Source: Candidatus Contendibacter sp. (GTDB lineage: Bacteria; Pseudomonadota; Gammaproteobacteria; Competibacterales; Competibacteraceae). Taken from it: a DNA stretch of 63,130 bases. The stretch lies in contig WBUJ01000005.1 of NCBI GenBank assembly GCA_008933795.1, forward strand, positions 1 through 63,130, written 5' to 3'. The notes beneath the pieces are model-generated. The model worked only from the letters and a program-made list of their open reading frames with translations, had not been told where the DNA came from and searched no databases. A program made the position numbers and the translations under genes. Every line of letters starts with the position of its first letter. The stretch's first letter is position 1. Below are positions 1 through 10,085 of this stretch, one piece after another.

Positions 1-1
1 C

Positions 2-883
2 CGCCAGTGCGCCGCCGCGTTTCTGGATGCGTTGCCGGCGGACAAGCTCGACACGGGTGGGCATCTGATCGGCATCACCGGCCCGCCGGGTGCGGGCAAA
101 TCCTCGCTGACCGCCGCGCTGATTCATGTCTGGCGGCAGCGTGGATTGAAAGTCGCCATTCTGGCGGTAGACCCATCCAGCCCCATCACCGGCGGGGCGC
201 TGCTGGGCGACCGGCTGCGGATGAACGCCAGCGGCGCGGATCGCGAAGTGTTCATCCGTTCGCTGGCCTGTCGCGGCGAGTTCGGCGGCCTCAGCGCCGA
301 AGTCTGGCCGATGAGCCTGGCGATGCTGGCGGCCTTCGACATCGTGCTGGTCGAGACGGTGGGCGTCGGCCAGAAGGAGATTGATGTCTCCAAGATGACC
401 GACACCACCTGCTTCGTCGCCCAGCCCGCCTCCGGCGACAGCATCCAGTTTCTCAAGGCCGGCATCATGGAAGTGCCGCACGTCATCGTCGTCAACAAGG
501 AAGATATCGGCATGGCGGCGCGCAAGACCCTGTCTGAACTGAAAAATACGCTACGGCGGCAAATGGACCCCGAAGGCTGGCAAGTGCCGGCGCTTTTGGC
601 CAGCGCCGCGCTGGGCAGCGGTATCGAGCAGTTGGCCGATGCGCTGAACAGCCACCGGAACTGGCTGTTAGCGCGCGGCCAGTTCGACGCCCGCCGCCAG
701 CGTTGTCAAGCCGAATGGCTGGTCAAGCATTTGCGCGAGGAGTTTGGTCGTTATGGCATCGGCCTGTTGGGCGGCGACGACGCGCTGTTCGCCGCCCTGG
801 CCGAAGCGCCGCGCCGCTCGCCCATCGCCGAATACGAAGCCCTGCGCGCCCGCGTGATTCAGGAAATCAAGGCTAAAGGCTAA
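2..883 (+). CDS. Divergent MeaB/ArgK-type G3E GTPase, 5' end cut by window
   Basis: A P-loop GTPase of the MeaB family, which load and protect B12-dependent acyl-CoA mutases. The frame is open to the window edge and the TTG at 32 leaves no N-terminal helical region, so the true start lies upstream. Visible motifs are the Walker [10 protein letters not shown] (about nt 80-106), the DPSSPITGG region, ETVGVGQ and NKED (normally NKAD). The stretch that reads [14 protein letters not shown] in canonical MeaB is replaced here by an unrelated [13 protein letters not shown] segment, so this is a distinct subfamily from the second MeaB at 29.6 kb. It ends 79 bp before a crotonyl-CoA carboxylase/reductase. 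I infer it serves a different mutase, perhaps an ethylmalonyl-CoA mutase encoded just upstream of the window. Confidence 0.85.
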   Translation, partial: RQCAAAFLDALPADKLDTGGHLIGITGPPGAGKSSLTAALIHVWRQRGLKVAILAVDPSSPITGGALLGDRLRMNASGADREVFIRSLACRGEFGGLSAEVWPMSLAMLAAFDIVLVETVGVGQKEIDVSKMTDTTCFVAQPASGDSIQFLKAGIMEVPHVIVVNKEDIGMAARKTLSELKNTLRRQMDPEGWQVPALLASAALGSGIEQLADALNSHRNWLLARGQFDARRQRCQAEWLVKHLREEFGRYGIGLLGGDDALFAALAEAPRRSPIAEYEALRARVIQEIKAKG

Positions 884-962
884 CGGCCAAAGGCTAAAGG
901 CTTTTCCCGTCAGTGCCTCGGCGCCTCAACTCAAACAGCAACCCCGACAGAGAGGAAAGAAA

Positions 963-2714
963 ATGGCCAAAGAACTCTACAACCTCGGTGAAATGCCCCC
1001 GTTGGGCGTCATTCCCAAGAAAATGCACGCCTGGCTGATCCGGGCCGAGCGCTTCGGCAAGCCGACCGAGGCGTTCCAGCAGGAAGTGGTGGACGTGCCA
1101 CCCATCGCCGACGACGAGGTGCTGGTCTATGTGATGGCGGCGGGCATCAACTACAACAACGTCTGGGCCGCGCTGGGCATTCCGGTCAACGTCATCGCCG
1201 CCCGCAACAAGGCCGGCGAGAAGGAAGATTTCCACATCGGCGGCAGCGACGCCTCTGGCATCGTCTACAAGATCGGCAAGGACGTGACCCACGTCAAGGT
1301 CGGCGACGAGGTGGTGGTCCACTGCGGCACCTGGGATCGCAACTGCTCCTGGGTCAAGAGCGGCGGCGACCCGATGTATTCGCCCAGCTTCCGCATCTGG
1401 GGTTACGAGACCAACTACGGCAGTTTCGCCCAGTTCACCAAGGTGCAGGCCCAGCAGTGCATGCCCAAGCCCAAGCACATGAACTGGGAAGAAGCCGCTT
1501 CCTACGTGCTGGTCGGCGCCACCGCTTGGCGCATGTTGCACGGCTGGGGCGCCAATGCGATCAAGAAGGGCGATGCGGCGCTGATTTGGGGCGGGGCTGG
1601 CGGCCTCGGCTCGATGGCGATCCAGATCGCCAAGGCGGCGGGCGCGACCCCCATCGCCATGGTGTCGGGCGAGGACAAGTTCGATTACTGCATGAAGCTG
1701 GGCGCCAAGGGCTGTATCAATCGCAACAAGTTCGACCACTGGGGCATGTTGCCGCACTGGAAGGACAACGCCGGCTACGCCAAGTGGCTGAAGGGCGTGC
1801 GGGCGTTCGGCTCGGCGTTCTGGGAGGTGCTGGGCGAAAAACGCTCGCCGAACCTCGTGTTCGAGCATCCTGGCGAAAGCACCATTCCGACCTCGATCTT
1901 CGTGTGCGACACCGGCGGCATGGTGGTGGTCTGCGCCGGCACCACCGGCTACAACGCCACTGTGGACCTGCGCTACCTGTGGATGCGGCAGAAGCGCCTG
2001 CAAGGCTCGCATTTCGCCAACGCCGAGCAGTCCTACCAGATGAACGAACTGGCGGTGCGCGGCCTGCTCGATCCGTGCCTGTCGCGGTCGTTCACCTACG
2101 CGGAACTGCCGGTCGCTCATCAGCTCATGCACGACAACAAGCACCCACATGGCAACATGGCGGTGCTGATCGGCGCGACCGAATTTGGCCTGGGCGCCAG
2201 CGGCAAGCCGCCGGTAGCGGTTGCGCATCCGACTCTGCCCAAGGGCGATGTCCATAACACCCCGCACCCGTATCCAACATCTACGCCGCTGCCCAGCATT
2301 GCCGAGGCCGAGGCGATCACCATCGCCGACGACGGCACCAAGGTCAAGGATCTGATGCATCGCGGCATCATTGCCTGCGCGCCGGGCGACACGGTCGGGC
2401 AGGTGGCGAAGGTCATGGTAGATAACGAAATCCACGCGGTGGTGGTCATGGACGGCGGCAAGGCGGTCGGCGTGGTGTCGCAGACCGACATGGTGCTGGC
2501 GCGGCAAGGCCGGACCTCGGCGCAGGCGCGGGCGATGCTGGCGCGGGAGATCATGACCCCCGGTTGCGCCACCTGCGACGCGGGCATCCTGTTGAGCGAG
2601 GCGGTCAGTCAGATGACCGGTCGGCGGATGCACCGGCTGGTGGTCACGGAGAACGGTCAACCGGTCGGCGTGATTTCGATGACTGACGTAGTCCGCAAGA
2701 TCATCGGCGAGTGA
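963..2714 (+). CDS. ccr: Crotonyl-CoA carboxylase/reductase with C-terminal CBS-domain pair
   Basis: Reductive carboxylation of crotonyl-CoA to ethylmalonyl-CoA with NADPH and CO2, the key step of the ethylmalonyl-CoA pathway; cytosolic. Residues 1-about 410 match the MDR-type Ccr enzyme. The [10 protein letters not shown] segment (residues 59-68) contains the Asn of the CO2 site, WGYET (146-150) has the Glu, [10 protein letters not shown] (208-217) binds nucleotide and GSHFAN (348-353) has the His. After a proline-rich linker (about 412-450), residues 462-583 form two CBS motifs, starting at DLMHRG and at REIMTPG and ending in VGVVSQTD and VGVISMTD. A Ccr is normally about 430 residues, so the 583-residue length reflects this fusion. 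A ribosome site AGAGAGGAAAG precedes ATG 963. A strong terminator follows, so this gene closes the upstream operon. Confidence 0.93.
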   Translation: MAKELYNLGEMPPLGVIPKKMHAWLIRAERFGKPTEAFQQEVVDVPPIADDEVLVYVMAAGINYNNVWAALGIPVNVIAARNKAGEKEDFHIGGSDASGIVYKIGKDVTHVKVGDEVVVHCGTWDRNCSWVKSGGDPMYSPSFRIWGYETNYGSFAQFTKVQAQQCMPKPKHMNWEEAASYVLVGATAWRMLHGWGANAIKKGDAALIWGGAGGLGSMAIQIAKAAGATPIAMVSGEDKFDYCMKLGAKGCINRNKFDHWGMLPHWKDNAGYAKWLKGVRAFGSAFWEVLGEKRSPNLVFEHPGESTIPTSIFVCDTGGMVVVCAGTTGYNATVDLRYLWMRQKRLQGSHFANAEQSYQMNELAVRGLLDPCLSRSFTYAELPVAHQLMHDNKHPHGNMAVLIGATEFGLGASGKPPVAVAHPTLPKGDVHNTPHPYPTSTPLPSIAEAEAITIADDGTKVKDLMHRGIIACAPGDTVGQVAKVMVDNEIHAVVVMDGGKAVGVVSQTDMVLARQGRTSAQARAMLAREIMTPGCATCDAGILLSEAVSQMTGRRMHRLVVTENGQPVGVISMTDVVRKIIGE

Positions 2715-2728
2715 TGAAGTGAAAGAAC

Positions 2729-2759
2729 GGGGGCGCGGCCGCCGCGCCCCCGTTTTTTT
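2729..2759 (+). terminator. Rho-independent terminator after ccr
   Basis: A 10-bp GC stem (2729-2738 with 2742-2751), a 3-nt loop and a run of seven T at 2753-2759. It sits 15 bp after the ccr stop and separates it from the next gene. Confidence 0.9.
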
Positions 2760-2782
2760 CGGGAACGATTTGGGGGTCGACC

Positions 2783-3763
2783 ATGAAAGCCATCGTCTGT
2801 CGAGAGCTGACGGGTTTCGCCGGCCTGCGGCTGGAGGAGGTGCCGGAGCCGCGCCCCGGTCCCGGCCAAATCCGCATCCGGGTTCAGGCCTGCGGGGTGA
2901 ATTTCGCCGACAGCCTGATCACCCGGGGCCAGTACCAAGTGCAGCCACAACCGCCGTTCAGTCCCGGCTTTGAGGTAGCCGGCGAAGTGCTGGAAGCCAG
3001 GGAGGGTGTAACCAGTTTCAAGGTCGGTGATCGCGTCATCGCCATCACCCCGCACGGCGGCTATGCCGAGCAGGTGGTGGTGAACGCCAACCGCTGCGTG
3101 GCGATGCCGGCGGCGATGCCCTGGGAGCACGGCGCGGCGTTTCCGGTGGTGTTCGGCACCTCGCACGTTGCCTTGTGGCATCGGGCGCGGCTGCGGGCCG
3201 GCGAGACGCTGGTGGTGCATGGCGCCTCCGGGGGGGTGGGATTGACGGCGGTCGCCATCGGCAAGCAACTGGGGGCCACGGTCATCGCCACCGCCAGCAG
3301 CGCCGACAAGCTCAAAGTTGCCCGGCAACACGGCGCGGATCATCTGATCGATAGCAGCCATGAGGACGTGCGCGAACGCATCAGGGAACTCACCGGCGGG
3401 CGTGGCGCGGACGTGGTTTACGATCCAGTGGGCGGCGATCTGTTCGCGGCTTCGCTGCGCAGCATCGCTTTCGAGGGGCGAATTTTGGTGATCGGTTTTG
3501 CCGGCGGCACGGTGCCGCAAATCCCCGCCAATCACCTGCTGGTCAAGAACGTGGACGTCATCGGCCTCAACTGGCCGGCCTACGCGGAACTGAATCCCCG
3601 AGTCATGACCGAAAGTTTCCGCACCTTGCTGCAATGGTACTTGGAAGGCGCGGTCCGGCCTTATGTATCGGCCGTCTATCGGTTGGAGCGGGCGGTCGAT
3701 GCGATCGAGCAAGTGGTCGCGCGCAAGTCCACCGGCAAGGTGGTGATCGCGATGGATGAGTAA
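2783..3763 (+). CDS. Zinc-independent MDR oxidoreductase, quinone-oxidoreductase type
   Basis: NAD(P)H-dependent medium-chain dehydrogenase/reductase of the Qor/acyl-CoA-reductase type, 326 residues, a usual length. N-terminal GroES-like fold (CGVNFADSLITRGQY, about 38-52), then a Rossmann fold with HGASGGVGLTA (about 148-158) and GRGADVVYDPVGG (about 212-224). The structural and catalytic zinc Cys sets of alcohol dehydrogenases are absent, as in Qor. Its place after ccr and near acyl-CoA enzymes makes an enoyl- or acrylyl-CoA reductase possible, but sequence alone cannot tell this from a quinone reductase. A terminator separates it from ccr, so it has its own promoter. Confidence 0.8.
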   Translation: MKAIVCRELTGFAGLRLEEVPEPRPGPGQIRIRVQACGVNFADSLITRGQYQVQPQPPFSPGFEVAGEVLEAREGVTSFKVGDRVIAITPHGGYAEQVVVNANRCVAMPAAMPWEHGAAFPVVFGTSHVALWHRARLRAGETLVVHGASGGVGLTAVAIGKQLGATVIATASSADKLKVARQHGADHLIDSSHEDVRERIRELTGGRGADVVYDPVGGDLFAASLRSIAFEGRILVIGFAGGTVPQIPANHLLVKNVDVIGLNWPAYAELNPRVMTESFRTLLQWYLEGAVRPYVSAVYRLERAVDAIEQVVARKSTGKVVIAMDE

Positions 3764-3766
3764 GGC

Positions 3767-4243
3767 ATGGCGGACGAGTTAACGATCCACCATTTGGGGC
3801 GGCTGACGCGGGCCACAGCGCGGGGCGGTGACGCCCAGCTTAAAAAGCTTCGCAACGCGCTCTTGCTGAAGAATTTTGTCATCGCCGCCGAGCGGGAAAA
3901 CTTTCTGGAGTTTCGCCGGCGCGCTTACCTGACGCAGGATGACTGGCCGATGCGGGTGATCGTCCGCCGCAATGGTCCCCAGTTCGAAATTGATTGCTAC
4001 CTGCACATCCCTTGGGGCTGGATTGCCGCGTTCACGGTTTTGATGCTGCTGGTGCTGCCGTTCGCCGGCATCCCGAACGCACCGCTGGCGTTTGGGTTGG
4101 CCTTGGTGGTGGCGGTTCTGGCGATCCACAATCAAAAATTTGATTGCCGGCCCGACGCGCGATTCTGGCAGCAACGGCCCCGTCAGCGTTGGGGTGAGAC
4201 CATGGAGCGACTGGTGCGGGAGGCGTTCGGATCCGGCGGCTGA
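3767..4243 (+). CDS. Small two-helix membrane protein, unknown function
   Basis: 158 residues, starting 3 bp after the previous stop, so probably co-transcribed with the oxidoreductase. A basic, hydrophilic N-terminal half is followed by two close hydrophobic segments, about residues 84-102 and 106-124, and then a charged tail (ARFWQQRPRQRWGET). No family is recognised. The topology suggests both ends face the cytoplasm. Function is unknown. Confidence 0.6.
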   Translation: MADELTIHHLGRLTRATARGGDAQLKKLRNALLLKNFVIAAERENFLEFRRRAYLTQDDWPMRVIVRRNGPQFEIDCYLHIPWGWIAAFTVLMLLVLPFAGIPNAPLAFGLALVVAVLAIHNQKFDCRPDARFWQQRPRQRWGETMERLVREAFGSGG

Positions 4244-4247
4244 ACGC

Positions 4248-5015
4248 TCAGCGGCCTTTGGCGCAAGCAGGGTTTGAAGGGGAGGGGAGGTCGTCGAACT
4301 GACGCAGCCGCGCTATGTCCAGCACGGCGATTCGTCGGCCTTTCACCGCGATCAACCCGGATTCGGTCAGACTATGCAGGATCCGCGATAGCGTCTCCGG
4401 CGTCAGATTCAGCCGCGAGGCGATGATATGCTTGCTGGCCGACAGTTCGAATTCAATCGGGCCGTTGACCGGCGCGCCCGCCAATTGCAGCAGGAACCCG
4501 AGCACCCGCTGGGTGGAGGAGTGCATGGAATAATCCTCCACATCTCGAATCAGGCCGCGCAGGCGCATGCTCAGCCCAGCCAGCATACGGCGGGCGAAGG
4601 CGCTGTCGCGATCGATGGCGGCAAAGATGCCCTGCTTAGCGATATACAGCAGGCGGGTGTCGGCCAGAGCCTGGGCGAACACCGGACAGGGTTTTTCCAT
4701 GAACATCACCGCTTCGCCGAAGCTTTGCCCTGGCTCGACGATGGACACCACCTTCTCGTGGCCCTGCGGCGAGGAAAACGCCAGCTTGATCTGGCCATGC
4801 ACCACCACGTAGAAACCGTCCAGCAAGGTGCCCCGCTGAAACAAAATTTGCCCTTTCCCCAAGCCGACTTCGCGCGTGCTCGCCGCCAGATTGACGATCT
4901 CGCTCTCGCGCAATTGCTGAAACAGCGGCAGGTTGGCGAGCACCCACCCGATGTTGATGGAGTTGCCCGCGCGCTTTCCCACTCCTCCATTTGGTGGGCA
5001 GCCCGGTTTTGTCAC
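4248..5015 (-). CDS. dnr: Crp/Fnr-family regulator, Dnr-like
   Basis: A transcription factor that probably senses NO or low-oxygen conditions and controls denitrification genes. 255 residues: a cyclic-nucleotide-binding-type beta roll (about 30-140), a dimer helix and a C-terminal winged helix-turn-helix with the recognition stretch SRLNLTPETLSRILHSL (about 208-224). The N-terminal Cys cluster that holds the Fe-S centre of Fnr is missing (only one Cys, near residue 6), so a Dnr-type heme sensor fits better. GTG 5015 is the longest start; a start nearer residue 20 is possible. It is divergent from nirS with a perfect FNR/DNR box between them, 26 bp before its own start, which suggests autoregulation. 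Confidence 0.85.
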   Translation of the reverse strand: MTKPGCPPNGGVGKRAGNSINIGWVLANLPLFQQLRESEIVNLAASTREVGLGKGQILFQRGTLLDGFYVVVHGQIKLAFSSPQGHEKVVSIVEPGQSFGEAVMFMEKPCPVFAQALADTRLLYIAKQGIFAAIDRDSAFARRMLAGLSMRLRGLIRDVEDYSMHSSTQRVLGFLLQLAGAPVNGPIEFELSASKHIIASRLNLTPETLSRILHSLTESGLIAVKGRRIAVLDIARLRQFDDLPSPSNPACAKGR

Positions 5016-5040
5016 GCTCTTTGCTCCAAGTCACGGAAGT

Positions 5041-5085
5041 TTGATGTAAATCAAGGCGCGCGGGCCACGGTTGCCGTACTTAAAT
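5041..5085 (+). promoter_or_regulatory. FNR/DNR box and class II-type promoter for nirS
   Basis: TTGATGTAAATCAA at 5041-5054 is a perfect TTGAT-N4-ATCAA site. If the box is centred at -41.5, transcription starts near 5089 and the -10 falls on TACTTA (5077-5082), a good match. It lies between the dnr-like gene (minus) and nirS (plus). Confidence 0.85.
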
Positions 5086-5087
5086 AG

Positions 5088-6884
<1,797 letters not shown>

Positions 6885-6904
6885 GAAGAAAAAGGAGATT
6901 CATC

Positions 6905-7216
6905 ATGCGTATCAAGTACCTCAGCGCGCTGGCGCTGGCTCTGTTGATTGCGCCGACGGCACAGGCGAGCGAAGAACTGGCCAAGAAGTACAACTGCCTG
7001 GCCTGCCATCAGGCCGACAAGAAACTGGTCGGTCCGTCCTATCAAGAGGTGGCCGCCAAGTATAAGGGCCAGGCCGATGCCCCAGCCATGCTGGCCAAGA
7101 AGATCAAGGCCGGCGGCGTGGGCGTGTGGGGCCAAGTGCCGATGCCGCCCAATCCGACTGTGCCCGATGCCGACCTTACCGCCATAGTGACCTGGATTCT
7201 GGGGATGGCCAAGTAG
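6905..7216 (+). CDS. nirM: Cytochrome c-551, electron donor to NirS
   Basis: Small periplasmic class I cytochrome c, 103 residues with a signal peptide ending about residue 22 (TAQAS). Heme site CLACH at 31-35. The KLVGPSYQEVAAKY and GVWGQVPMPPN segments are typical of c-551, the latter giving the distal Met. It starts 20 bp after nirS behind a strong AAGGAG (6891-6896). It would carry electrons from the bc1 complex to nitrite reductase. Confidence 0.93.
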   Translation: MRIKYLSALALALLIAPTAQASEELAKKYNCLACHQADKKLVGPSYQEVAAKYKGQADAPAMLAKKIKAGGVGVWGQVPMPPNPTVPDADLTAIVTWILGMAK

Positions 7217-7232
7217 AAAGGTGGATTTCTCC

Positions 7233-7259
7233 AGCCGCCGCTCGTTTGGGGCGGCGGTT
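7233..7259 (+). other. Intercistronic hairpin after nirM
   Basis: Nine-pair stem (7233-7241 with 7251-7259, one G-U) and a 9-nt loop, with no T run. It may protect or separate the nirSM message from the heme d1 genes. It lies in the 100-base gap before nirC. Confidence 0.4.
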
Positions 7260-7319
7260 GGCGGAAAGCCGATCACGAATTCCCGTCTGCTGCGACGGGT
7301 TGGCACAAAGACAACAACC

Positions 7320-7760
7320 ATGCAGCACTTACTCGCTACACACCCTCGCCGGCGCTTGTTTCAGCTTTCGCCCCCTGCTACGAAGCCGAGCCGCGAGGGT
7401 GTTTTCTTTTTGCCGAGCATTAGAATCGGACTCGCGGTTCTGGCGCTGGGCGGATTGGGCGCTGGCTCCCTGGCTCTGGCGCAGGAACCTCCCGCGCCCT
7501 CCCCGGAACGCAGTCGGGAACTGATCCGCATGGTGCGGCAGGACTGCGGTTCCTGTCATGGTCTGACCCTGCGCGGTGGCCTGGGTTCGCCGCTGTTGCC
7601 CGAGACTCTGCGCGACAAACCGCCTGACGGTTTGAAGCACACCATTCTGCTGGGCCGGCCCGGCACCGCCATGCCGCCCTGGAAAACCTTCTTGAACGAA
7701 GCTGAAGCCGACTGGATCGTGGCGCAACTGCTGCGCGGCTTCCCGGAAGAAAGCAAATAA
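7320..7760 (+). CDS. nirC: Cytochrome c, NirC type
   Basis: Periplasmic c-type cytochrome of the nir operon, implicated in maturation of or electron supply to NirS/NirF. Heme site CGSCH (residues 76-80 from ATG 7320). The ending PPWKTFLNEAEADWIVAQLLRG is typical. The start is uncertain: ATG 7320 puts about 35 hydrophilic residues before the signal-peptide core (IGLAVLALGGLGAGSLALA), which is unusual. A TTG at 7410 behind GCGAGGG would give a normal-looking signal peptide. The open frame upstream of 7320 has no family support. Confidence 0.8.
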   Translation: MQHLLATHPRRRLFQLSPPATKPSREGVFFLPSIRIGLAVLALGGLGAGSLALAQEPPAPSPERSRELIRMVRQDCGSCHGLTLRGGLGSPLLPETLRDKPPDGLKHTILLGRPGTAMPPWKTFLNEAEADWIVAQLLRGFPEESK

Positions 7761-7789
7761 CCTGAACCTCCTGTGAGGGGAGAGCGACA

Positions 7790-8974
7790 ATGCGGAAGGC
7801 ATTACGGGCCTGGTGCTGGGCGATACTGGCTTTCTTGCCGTTGCTGGCGTGGAGCGCGGAACCAACATTGCGCGGCACCGGCGATCTGGGCGTCATCATC
7901 GAACGCAGCGCCGGGCGTGTCCTCATCGTCAGCACCAGCAGCAACAGTATCATCAGCAAGGTGGAAGGTCTGGGCGACCTGTCGCACGCCTCGGTGGTGT
8001 TCTCGCGCGATGCGCGTTACGCCTACGTGTTCGGGCGCGACGGCGGGCTGAGTAAGGTGGACATTTTGCGTGGAACGCTGGAGAAGCGCATCGTCCAGGG
8101 CGGTAACAGCATCGGCGGCGCCATTTCCCAGAACGGGCGGCTGGTCGCGGTCGCCAATTACGAACCGGGCGGCCTCAAGGTGTTCACCGCCGACACGCTG
8201 GAGCCGGTAGCGGACATTCCCGCTGCGTATGGCGACAACAAGCTGTCGAAAGTGGTCGGCATCGCCGATTTGCCGGGCGACCGTTTCATTTATTCCCTGT
8301 TCGACGCCGATCAAATCTGGATCGCTGACCTGCGCGATCCCAAAGCGCCCAAGGTCGAGAAATTCAGCAATATCGGCAAAGCGCCCTACGACGGGCTGGT
8401 AACGCCCGACAGCCGCCATTATATGGCGGGATTGTTCGGCGAGGACGGCATTGCGCTGCTCGATACCTGGCAACCGGAACAGGGCGTCAAGCGGATTCTC
8501 GCCAACTACGGCCGGGGCGAGGAGAAGCTGCCGGTCTACAAGATGCCCCATCTGCGCGGCTGGGCGGTCGCGGGTCATCAGGTCTATCTGCCGGCCATCG
8601 GTCGCCATGAAGTGCTGGTGGCCGATACGATCCACTGGAAGGAAACTGCCCGCATCGCAGTGCGCGGTCAGCCGGTGTTCGTGGTCGCCCGGCCCGACGG
8701 TCGGCAGGTCTGGGTCAATTTCGCGTTCCCGGACAATGGCTTCGTGCAGGTGATTGATACGCTGAGCGGGAAGATCGTCCAGACCCTGGAGCCGGGCAAG
8801 GCGGTGCTGCACCTGGAATTTACCCCGCGCGGTGAAACGGTGTGGGCCTCGGCGCGCGACGACCACAAGGTCTTGATCTACGATACCGCCAGTTTCGCCA
8901 AGCTGGCCGAACTACCGGCGGATAGTCCCAGCGGCATTTTCTTCACCTCCCGTGCCCACCGCATCGGATTCTGA
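7790..8974 (+). CDS. nirF: Heme d1 biosynthesis protein NirF
   Basis: 394 residues, beta-propeller protein related to the d1 domain of NirS. In heme d1 synthesis it acts late, on the tetrapyrrole side chains. An N-terminal signal (about residues 1-22, ending AWSAEP) predicts periplasmic or lipid-independent export; no CxxCH is present, as expected. Repeated propeller strands are visible (VVFSRDARYAYVFGRDG, VVARPDGRQVWVNFAFPD). Strong ribosome site GAGGGGAGAG. The next gene starts at its stop. Confidence 0.93.
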   Translation: MRKALRAWCWAILAFLPLLAWSAEPTLRGTGDLGVIIERSAGRVLIVSTSSNSIISKVEGLGDLSHASVVFSRDARYAYVFGRDGGLSKVDILRGTLEKRIVQGGNSIGGAISQNGRLVAVANYEPGGLKVFTADTLEPVADIPAAYGDNKLSKVVGIADLPGDRFIYSLFDADQIWIADLRDPKAPKVEKFSNIGKAPYDGLVTPDSRHYMAGLFGEDGIALLDTWQPEQGVKRILANYGRGEEKLPVYKMPHLRGWAVAGHQVYLPAIGRHEVLVADTIHWKETARIAVRGQPVFVVARPDGRQVWVNFAFPDNGFVQVIDTLSGKIVQTLEPGKAVLHLEFTPRGETVWASARDDHKVLIYDTASFAKLAELPADSPSGIFFTSRAHRIGF

Positions 8975-8975
8975 G

Positions 8976-10085
8976 ATGGGCGACGCTGACCTCGAACTGC
9001 TCAATCGCTTTCAGCGTGATTTTCCCCTGACGGCTTATCCTTTTCGCGTCATCGCCGAACGCTTGGGATGGAGTGAGAATGAGGTGCTGGCGGCGTTGCG
9101 CCGGCTCAAGGAAGAGGGCAAGGTCAGCCGGGTTGGCGCGGTGTTCGCCACCCGGCGGTTGGGTGCTAGCACGCTGGCGGCGCTGGCGGTTCCGTCGGCG
9201 CGGTTGGAAGCGGTGGCGCAACGGGTCAACGAGTATCCTGAAGTCAATCACAACTATCAGCGCGCGCACGATTTTAATCTCTGGTTCGTGCTGACCGCCG
9301 CCACGGCATCGCGCCTGCAAGCGGTGCTGGCCGACATCGAAGTCAAATCCGGGCTATCGGTGCTCGATCTGCCGTTGCTGGAAGAATTCCATATTGATCT
9401 GGGGTTCGATTTGCGCGACGGCGGACGCGAAACCTCGGCAGCGGCGTCCCGGACGGCAGTGGCTGACGGTTCGGCAATCATCAAGTTGAGCGAGCTTGAC
9501 CGGACGGTACTTGCGGCCCTGCAACCGGGCTTGCCGCTGGTCAGCCGACCCTATCACGCCCTGGCGCAATCGCTGGGTTTGTCCGAACAGACCGTGCTGG
9601 AACGGCTGCAACAGGGCTTGCGGCAGGGCTTCATCAAACGCCTGGGCATCATCGTCCGCCACCGCGAACTCGGCTATCGCGCCAACGCGATGGTGGTCTG
9701 GGATATTCCCGATGGCGAAGTGAGCGCGGTCGGGCGGATGCTGGCGGCGGAATCCGGTGTCAATCTCTGTTATCGCCGGCCCCGGCGCTTGCCGGCTTGG
9801 CCCTATAACCTGTTTTGCATGATGCATGGCCGCCAGCGCGAACAGGTGTTGGAACGGATCGAGCAGTTGCGGGTCGAGCGGAACCTGGCGGCTTACCCCT
9901 GCAACGTCCTATTCAGCACCCGCTGTTTCCGGCAACGGGGCGCGTATTACCTGCCGCTGACAATACCTTACCCCCCGACCATCGACCCCTCCCCCCTCTC
10001 CATACATGGAGAGGGGGGTAGGGGGGGTGAGGTAACAGGCATTGAATTAACGCAACGTTTTTCAACCGTTGGAAGCGCGGCATGA
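8976..10085 (+). CDS. nirDL: Siroheme decarboxylase, fused NirD-NirL
   Basis: Decarboxylates siroheme to didecarboxysiroheme in the heme d1 pathway; cytosolic. Two Lrp/AsnC-like halves: NirD-like (about 1-150, with HNYQRAHDFNLWFVL) and NirL-like (about 165-330, with CYRRPRRLPAWPYNLF). ATG 8976 lies directly after the nirF stop; a GTG at 8952 is also in frame. The last 35 or so residues, from about 335 on, are encoded by a GC palindrome (9986-10024) and its flank, and do not look like the family. This tail was therefore probably added by insertion of a repeat. The stop overlaps the next ATG by 4 bp. Confidence 0.93.
   Translation: MGDADLELLNRFQRDFPLTAYPFRVIAERLGWSENEVLAALRRLKEEGKVSRVGAVFATRRLGASTLAALAVPSARLEAVAQRVNEYPEVNHNYQRAHDFNLWFVLTAATASRLQAVLADIEVKSGLSVLDLPLLEEFHIDLGFDLRDGGRETSAAASRTAVADGSAIIKLSELDRTVLAALQPGLPLVSRPYHALAQSLGLSEQTVLERLQQGLRQGFIKRLGIIVRHRELGYRANAMVVWDIPDGEVSAVGRMLAAESGVNLCYRRPRRLPAWPYNLFCMMHGRQREQVLERIEQLRVERNLAAYPCNVLFSTRCFRQRGAYYLPLTIPYPPTIDPSPLSIHGEGGRGGEVTGIELTQRFSTVGSAA
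9986..10024. repeat. GC palindrome, REP-like family, inside nirDL 3' end
   Basis: Arms 9986-10003 and 10006-10024 are perfectly complementary except for one extra T. The flank GTGAGGTAACAG resembles the end of the copy at 23.5 kb. The element is translated as the unusual C-terminal tail of NirDL. Confidence 0.8.

Noticed and set aside
894-2660. 588-codon minus-strand frame opposite ccr
   Set aside because: High GC content opens long antisense frames; its His/Ala/Gly/Arg-rich product matches no family and ccr is certain.
7221-7319. Longer NirC start at 7221
   Set aside because: The stretch holds a hairpin and basic low-complexity codons, far from a normal signal peptide.
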